A DNA stretch of 19,219 bases, from positions 1-19,219 of the forward strand of contig CALKUW010000280.1 of NCBI GenBank assembly GCA_937996585.1. Reading direction: 5' to 3'. A program made the translations under genes and the position numbers. Of the stretch, positions 15,648 to 19,219 are shown in pieces. The notes under the pieces were generated by a model that had not been told where the DNA came from, did not search any database, and saw only the letters and a list, made by a program, of their open reading frames with translations. Every line of letters begins with the position of its first letter. Position 1 is the first letter of the stretch. Source of the stretch: an uncultured Flavobacteriales bacterium (GTDB lineage Bacteria > Bacteroidota > Bacteroidia > Flavobacteriales_D > Sanyastnellaceae).

Positions 15648-15842
15648 ATGGCACATCCCAAGCGACGCCAGAGCAAGACGCGCTCCCGCAAGCGCCGGAC
15701 GCACTACAAGGCTGAAACGCCCAACGTGTCCTCCTGTTCCACAACCGGACAGGCCCACATGTTCCACCGCGCCCACTGGTATGAGGGCAAGCTCTATTAC
15801 AAGGGCCGCGTGGTCATGGAAAAAGAAGGCGCTGAAGCCTGA
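15648..15842 (+). CDS. rpmF: Large ribosomal subunit protein bL32
   Basis: 64 residues beginning MAHPKRRQSKTRSRKRRTHY, the standard basic bL32 N-terminus that threads into 23S rRNA near the peptide exit region, followed by CSTTGQAHMFHRAHWYEGKLYYKGRVV. Only one cysteine (C33) remains of the zinc-ribbon positions, which fits the zinc-free form of bL32 common in Bacteroidota. The tail EKEGAEA is short. The leader ends CATACGACC before the ATG, with no Shine-Dalgarno sequence, similar to tatC and accC. It follows the DUF177 gene by 53 bases, as in most bacteria, and is followed by a strong intrinsic terminator. The plsX gene that often sits between rpmF and fabH in Proteobacteria and Firmicutes is absent here. 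Confidence 0.97.
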   Translation: MAHPKRRQSKTRSRKRRTHYKAETPNVSSCSTTGQAHMFHRAHWYEGKLYYKGRVVMEKEGAEA

Positions 15843-15865
15843 TTTTCCGTTGATCCTTTTTTTTG

Positions 15866-15899
15866 AAACCCGCCCGGCCCTCGGCTGAAGCGGGTTTTT
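15866..15899 (+). terminator. Intrinsic terminator after rpmF
   Basis: AAACCCGC (15866-15873) pairs with GCGGGTTT (15890-15897), an 8-bp stem with a 16-base loop, running into a T stretch (15895-15899). It lies 24 bases after the rpmF stop and preceding Ts (15857-15864) would serve the other strand as well. It should separate rpmF from fabH. Confidence 0.8.
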
Positions 15900-15957
15900 C
15901 CACATACTGCCGTGGCTCGTGAACCAGATGCCCACCCGGCAAGGGGGCGGAGCGCAC

Positions 15958-15965
15958 TAATTTCG
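15958..15965 (+). promoter_or_regulatory. Candidate -7 element (TAATTTCG) for fabH
   Basis: TAATTTCG has one mismatch to TAnnTTTG and lies 37 bases before fabH, downstream of the rpmF terminator, where a promoter is needed. No TTTG is seen at the -33 position. The rest of this 160-base gap holds only the terminator. Confidence 0.3.
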
Positions 15966-16002
15966 GCGGCACCTTCAAGTAATCAGGACAACACATCGCA
16001 AG

Positions 16003-17019
16003 ATGAGCTCACTCCAATCCGCTGCCGTCACTGCTGTACACGGCTGGCTGCCCGCCGACAAGTTGACCAATGCCGACCTCGAAAAGATGGTCGACACCAA
16101 CGACGAATGGATCCGGTCGCGGACCGGCATTTCCGAACGGCGCATCCTCAAGGATCCAACCAAGGCGACCTCCGACATGGTCGCAGAGGTCATCAAAGGC
16201 CTGTGCGCCCAGCGCGGCATTTCCCCGGACACCATTGATGTGGTGATTGTCGCCACCGTGACGCCGGACATGTTTTTCCCTTCCACGGCGCAGCTGGCCT
16301 GCTTCAAATCCGGTGCGACCAACGCTTGGGGCTTTGACCTCAGTGCGGCCTGCAGTGGATTCCTCTTCGCGTTGCGGACCGGCGAGCAGTTCATCAGCAA
16401 CGGAACCCACAAGCGGGTGGCGGTGATCGGCTCGGACAAGATGAGCAGCATTGTGGACTACACCGACCGGACCACCTGCGTCCTGTTTGGCGATGCCGCT
16501 GCGGGCGTGCTCCTCGAAGCGGATCCGTCGGGAGAAACCGGGATCCAAGACGCCATCCTCCGCAGCGATGGTGCCGGAGCGGAATTCCTCCGCATGCAAG
16601 GCGGTGGCTCGCTCAACCCTGCAAGTGCAGAAACCGTGGCTGCCGGCATGCACTACATAGAGCAAGACGGCAAACCCGTCTTCAAAGCAGCCGTCACCTC
16701 TATGGCCGATGTGAGCTATGAAATCATGGAGCGCAACGGCCTGTCAGCAGACGATGTTTCCTGGCTCGTTCCCCACCAAGCCAACATGCGCATCATCGAT
16801 GCCACCGCCAACCGCATGGGCGTGGGCAAGGAGAAGGTGATGATCAACATCCAGAAATACGGCAACACCACAGCCGCCACCATTCCCTTGTGTTTGTGGG
16901 AATGGGCCAACAGGCTGACCCCAGGAGAAAACCTCATTCTCAGCAGCTTTGGAGGGGGCTTTACGTGGGGCAGCATTTGGCTGAAATGGGCAATGGAGCC
17001 CACCTCTAAAGCCGAATGA
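16003..17019 (+). CDS. fabH: Beta-ketoacyl-ACP synthase III
   Basis: 338 residues. FabH condenses acetyl-CoA (or a branched acyl-CoA) with malonyl-ACP to start fatty acid synthesis (EC 2.3.1.180). The catalytic triad is plain: C117 in DLSAACSGFLFAL, H258 in WLVPHQANMRII and N288 in YGNTTAATIP. Other marks are TNDEWIRSRTGISERR (32-47), the ATVTPDMFFPSTA segment (84-96), CVLFGDAAAGVLLE (159-172) and SSFGGGFTWGSIWLKW at the C-terminus. The length is typical. Nothing in the sequence tells whether the primer is straight or branched; branched primers are common in Bacteroidota. It lies after the rpmF terminator with its own candidate promoter, and 82 bases before accB, the biotin carrier of the enzyme that makes its malonyl substrate. 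Confidence 0.96.
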   Translation: MSSLQSAAVTAVHGWLPADKLTNADLEKMVDTNDEWIRSRTGISERRILKDPTKATSDMVAEVIKGLCAQRGISPDTIDVVIVATVTPDMFFPSTAQLACFKSGATNAWGFDLSAACSGFLFALRTGEQFISNGTHKRVAVIGSDKMSSIVDYTDRTTCVLFGDAAAGVLLEADPSGETGIQDAILRSDGAGAEFLRMQGGGSLNPASAETVAAGMHYIEQDGKPVFKAAVTSMADVSYEIMERNGLSADDVSWLVPHQANMRIIDATANRMGVGKEKVMINIQKYGNTTAATIPLCLWEWANRLTPGENLILSSFGGGFTWGSIWLKWAMEPTSKAE

Positions 17020-17054
17020 CCGCGACCCAAAGCGGACCCCCATCATTTTTCCGG

Positions 17055-17062
17055 TTACTTTG
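17055..17062 (+). promoter_or_regulatory. Weak -7-like element (TTACTTTG) before accB
   Basis: TTACTTTG differs from TAnnTTTG at one position and is followed by a C-run, as in the other elements here. It lies 39 bases before the accB ATG in the 82-base fabH-accB gap. A purely read-through arrangement from fabH is equally possible. Confidence 0.22.
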
Positions 17063-17101
17063 CCCCCGCAGAAACCACCGGTCCACCAATTCAACCAGGC
17101 C

Positions 17102-17650
17102 ATGACCCAGGAAGAAATACAGGATTTGATCAAGTTCGTCGCCAAGTCAGGCGTCAATGAAGTCGAGATTGAACGCAAGGACTTCAAGATCACCATCAAG
17201 AGCGTCGGAAACACCAACAAGCGCGGGAAGGCTGCGGCCTACCAGGAGGCGCCCCAAGCTATGCACGTGGCCATGCCTGCCGGGATGCAGATGCCAGTCC
17301 AAATGGCACCCGCACCCATGGCTGCCCCTGCGCCAGCAGCGCCTGCGCCAGCTCCCGCTCCAGCAGCACCCGCGCCTGAGGCAGCACCCGCCGCCAACGC
17401 CGACGCCGGCCTCATCGAAATCAAGAGTCCGATGATCGGTACGTTCTACCGCAAGCCATCCCCAGACAAAGACAACTTTGTGGAAGTTGGGTCTGCGGTC
17501 AAAGTCGGTGATACCGTGTGTACCATCGAGGCCATGAAGCTCTTCAACGAAATCGAAAGCGAAGTTTCGGGCCGCATTGTCAAGATCCTCGTGGACGACA
17601 ACAGCCCGGTCGAATATGACCAGCCCCTCTTCCTCGTGGAGCCGGCCTGA
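17102..17650 (+). CDS. accB: Biotin carboxyl carrier protein of acetyl-CoA carboxylase
   Basis: 182 residues from the ATG at 17102; an in-frame TTG at 17060 would add 14 residues unlike the family. AccB carries the biotin that AccC carboxylates and that AccA/AccD use to make malonyl-CoA. The N-terminal helix (MTQEEIQDLIKFVAKSGVNE) and the strand pair VEIERKDFKITIKS match AccB. A long Pro/Ala-rich flexible linker follows (about 68-100). The biotinyl domain (about 103-182) begins IEIKSPMIGTFYRKPSP and includes EAMKLFNEIESEVSG, with biotinylated lysine 146; the thumb-like loop preceding it (SPDKDNFVEVGS) is the mark of AccB as opposed to other biotinyl domains. The residue after MKL is F where M is usual, a mild variation. 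accC starts 27 bases downstream, so the two are expected to be cotranscribed. Confidence 0.96.
   Translation: MTQEEIQDLIKFVAKSGVNEVEIERKDFKITIKSVGNTNKRGKAAAYQEAPQAMHVAMPAGMQMPVQMAPAPMAAPAPAAPAPAPAPAAPAPEAAPAANADAGLIEIKSPMIGTFYRKPSPDKDNFVEVGSAVKVGDTVCTIEAMKLFNEIESEVSGRIVKILVDDNSPVEYDQPLFLVEPA
17305..17400 (+). repeat. Low-complexity Pro/Ala codon tract in accB
   Basis: Irregular repeats of GCN and CCN codons (GCGCCAGCAGCGCCTGCGCC and similar) code for the Ala-Pro linker between the AccB N-terminus and the biotinyl domain. The tract may vary in length between strains through replication slippage. Confidence 0.7.
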
Positions 17651-17677
17651 CGCCCACGCACCTCATCGATTCACGAC

Positions 17678-19012
17678 ATGTTCAAGAAAATCCTGATCGC
17701 CAACCGCGGTGAAATCGCCTTGAGGGTCATCCGTACCTGCAAGGAAATGGGCATCAAGACAGTGGCCGTCTACTCGACTGCGGACGCCGAAAGCCTGCAT
17801 GTCCGCTTCGCCGATGAGGCGGTCTGTATCGGTCCGCCGCAAAGCGCACAGAGCTACCTCAACATTCCCAATATCATCGCGGCAGCGGAGATCACGAATG
17901 CAGATGCCATCCATCCCGGCTATGGCTTCTTGTCTGAAAACGCACAATTCTCGCGCGTCTGTCAGGAAAATGACATCAAGTTCATCGGGGCTTCGCCCGA
18001 AATGATCGAGGCGATGGGCGACAAGGCCTCTGCCAAGGCCACGATGAAGGCGGCCGGCGTGCCGACGATTCCCGGCAGTGAGGGCATCCTGGAGAGCCTC
18101 GAAGACGCGCTTGCGTGCGCCAAGGAAATCGGGTACCCCATCATGCTCAAGGCCACTGCTGGAGGCGGCGGACGCGGCATGCGCATGTGCAAGGACGACG
18201 CGGAGACCGCCGAAGGTTGGGATTCCACGCGGCGAGAGGCCGGTGCGGCCTTTGGCAACGACGGCATGTACATGGAGAAATTCGTGACGGAGCCGCGCCA
18301 CATCGAAATTCAGATCGCCGGTGACCGCAACGGAAAGTGCTGCCACCTGTCCGAGCGCGATTGCTCCATCCAGCGCCGGCACCAAAAGCTGGTCGAAGAA
18401 ACGCCCTCTCCCTTCATGACGGACGACCTCCGTGAGAAAATGGGGCAGTCGGCCATCGCAGCGGGTGAGGCCGTGAAGTACGAGGGTGTCGGAACGGTGG
18501 AATTCTTGGTCGATGCCGACCGGAATTTCTACTTCATGGAAATGAACACCCGGATCCAGGTAGAACACACCATCACCGAGGAGGTGGTCGACTACGACCT
18601 CATCAAGGAGCAGATCAAGCTCGCCCATGGCAGCCCCATTTCCGGGAGGAATTACTATCCCAAAATGCACGCCATTCAGTGCCGGATCAACGCCGAGGAT
18701 CCCGATCGGAACTTCGCGCCGAGCCCCGGTACGGTCACCGATTACCACGGACCCGGTGGCCATGGCATCCGCATCGATACCCACGTGTATGCGGGCTACC
18801 GCATTCCACCGCATTACGACAGCATGGTCGCCAAGCTCATCGTAGTCGCCCAGACTAGAGAGGAGGCCATCACCAAGATGCAGCGCGCCCTCGATGAGTA
18901 CATCATTGAAGGGGTGAAGACCACCATTCCATTCCACCAGAAGCTGATGCGCCACGAGCGCTTCCGCAGTGGGGACTTCACGACGAAGTTCCTCGAGGAG
19001 GAGACGGTCTGA
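17678..19012 (+). CDS. accC: Biotin carboxylase subunit of acetyl-CoA carboxylase
   Basis: 444 residues, usual length. AccC carboxylates AccB-bound biotin using ATP and bicarbonate (EC 6.3.4.14). Motifs in order: ILIANRGEIALRVIRTCKE (N-terminal fold), HPGYGFLSENAQF, the ATP-grasp glycine loop KATAGGGGRGMRMCK, EPRHIEIQIAGD, LSERDCSIQRRHQKLVEE (bicarbonate and biotin-site region), and FMEMNTRIQVEHTITEEV with the metal-binding glutamates and catalytic arginine. The C-terminal domain shows CRINAEDPDRNFAPSPGTV. EHT replaces the EHP of E. coli AccC, but threonine is normal there in pyruvate carboxylases, so it is not alarming. The pair accB-accC might alternatively serve another biotin-dependent carboxylase, but the adjacent fabH and the AccB thumb point to acetyl-CoA carboxylase. 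The leader reads TTCACGAC before the ATG, without a Shine-Dalgarno sequence. Confidence 0.97.
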   Translation: MFKKILIANRGEIALRVIRTCKEMGIKTVAVYSTADAESLHVRFADEAVCIGPPQSAQSYLNIPNIIAAAEITNADAIHPGYGFLSENAQFSRVCQENDIKFIGASPEMIEAMGDKASAKATMKAAGVPTIPGSEGILESLEDALACAKEIGYPIMLKATAGGGGRGMRMCKDDAETAEGWDSTRREAGAAFGNDGMYMEKFVTEPRHIEIQIAGDRNGKCCHLSERDCSIQRRHQKLVEETPSPFMTDDLREKMGQSAIAAGEAVKYEGVGTVEFLVDADRNFYFMEMNTRIQVEHTITEEVVDYDLIKEQIKLAHGSPISGRNYYPKMHAIQCRINAEDPDRNFAPSPGTVTDYHGPGGHGIRIDTHVYAGYRIPPHYDSMVAKLIVVAQTREEAITKMQRALDEYIIEGVKTTIPFHQKLMRHERFRSGDFTTKFLEEETV

Positions 19013-19033
19013 ACCGATCGGAAATTCATCGAG

Positions 19034-19057
19034 AAGGGGGCCTTGCGCCCCCTTTTT
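19034..19057. terminator. Bidirectional intrinsic terminator between accC and the heptose enzyme gene
   Basis: AAGGGGGC (19034-19041) pairs with GCCCCCTT (19047-19054), an 8-bp stem with the loop CTTGC, followed by T residues to 19057 on the plus strand. It sits 21 bases after the accC stop and nine bases from the stop of the convergent gene at 19067; the leading AA and GA bases give a weaker T-run for the minus strand. Confidence 0.82.
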
Positions 19058-19066
19058 CGTGGCGTC

Positions 19067-19219
19067 TCAGCCCTTCAGCTTGTCGGCGATCGCAGTGGTG
19101 CTGCGTCCGGCGACGAGCCCAATGGTTGCCACTTTGCCTCCCTTTGCCTTGACTTCCGAACTGCCCACGATGTAACGCGGATCCTTGGGGTCCGTTGAAT
19201 CGGCATCGTAATCCCCTCC
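19067..19219 (-). CDS. C-terminus of D-glycero-beta-D-manno-heptose 1-phosphate adenylyltransferase-like protein
   Basis: The minus strand from the window end to the stop at 19067-19069 gives the last 50 residues of a protein whose start lies outside. It begins GGDYDADST and contains YIVGSSEVKAKGGKVATI, then LVAGRSTTAIADKLKG at the end. GGDY followed by (I/A)VG.xEV..GGxV and a final STT-I motif is the C-terminal signature of the RfaE2/HldE cytidylyltransferase-like domain, which activates heptose phosphate to ADP-heptose for the LPS core. The stretch between GGDY and IVG (about 12 residues, DADSTDPKDPRY) is longer than in E. coli HldE. The catalytic N-terminal nucleotide-binding motif is outside the window, so the call rests on the tail only; a related nucleotidyltransferase remains possible. 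It is convergent with accC, with a terminator between. Confidence 0.65.
   Translation of the reverse strand, partial: GGDYDADSTDPKDPRYIVGSSEVKAKGGKVATIGLVAGRSTTAIADKLKG

Noticed and set aside
18541..18600. EHT instead of EHP in the AccC active-site segment as a possible loss of function.
   Set aside because: Threonine at this place is normal in pyruvate carboxylases; all glutamates and the arginine are kept.
17663..18955. 430-codon minus-strand open frame opposite accC.
   Set aside because: Shadow of accC, which has complete biotin carboxylase motifs.
1..19219. CRISPR arrays, tRNA/rRNA genes, insertion sequences, integrases, defence or toxin-antitoxin genes.
   Set aside because: No regular repeats, tRNA-like folds, transposase or integrase motifs were found; all sizeable frames are explained by the genes listed.

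Overview
This window is a high-GC stretch (clearly above 60 % by eye) of what is most likely a chromosome of a Bacteroidota bacterium, probably Flavobacteriales-like. The lineage call rests on a C-terminal gliding-motility/type IX secretion sorting domain, the gene order pdxA - DUF177 - rpmF - fabH - accB - accC, a Bacteroidota-type RecQ, TAnnTTTG-type -7 elements before several genes, and a near absence of AGGAGG-like ribosome binding sites. Species cannot be named from the sequence alone.

Layout. (1) 1-536, minus: metallo-beta-lactamase-fold hydrolase, cut by the window start. (2) 598-5469, plus: a secreted TolB-propeller/outer-membrane beta-barrel protein, a half-length TauE/SafE permease and an M20 peptidase-family amidohydrolase, tightly packed. 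(3) 5485-7704, minus: RecQ helicase, convergent with the amidohydrolase and divergent from the next block. (4) 7790-10440, plus: kdsD, tatC, lptB, an envelope operon (Kdo precursor synthesis, folded-protein export, LPS transport ATPase). (5) 10462-13765, minus: riboflavin synthase, with a 900-residue type IX secreted protein upstream in the same direction. (6) 13880-19012, plus: pdxA, the DUF177 protein, rpmF, terminator, fabH, accB, accC, i.e. cofactor synthesis, a ribosomal protein and the start of fatty acid synthesis. (7) 19067-19219, minus: the C-terminus of a heptose-1-phosphate adenylyltransferase (RfaE2/HldE-C type), separated from accC by a bidirectional terminator.

How it works together: much of the content serves the cell envelope. 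FabH and the acetyl-CoA carboxylase subunits start acyl chains; KdsD and the RfaE2-like enzyme make LPS core sugars; LptB powers LPS transport; TatC exports folded proteins; the TolB/barrel protein and the sorting-domain protein are predicted to end up at the outer membrane or outside it. The remainder is general metabolism and DNA repair.

I found no RNA genes, CRISPR array, insertion sequence, prophage or toxin-antitoxin or defence island. No stretch above 300 bases lacks a gene; the longest gap (15843-16002) holds a terminator and a candidate promoter. I do not see a convincing undescribed system: the window reads as ordinary core genome. The points most worth a second look are the propeller-barrel protein, the RecQ without its zinc cysteines, the secreted repeat protein, and promoter elements placed so close to start codons that leaderless mRNAs are likely.
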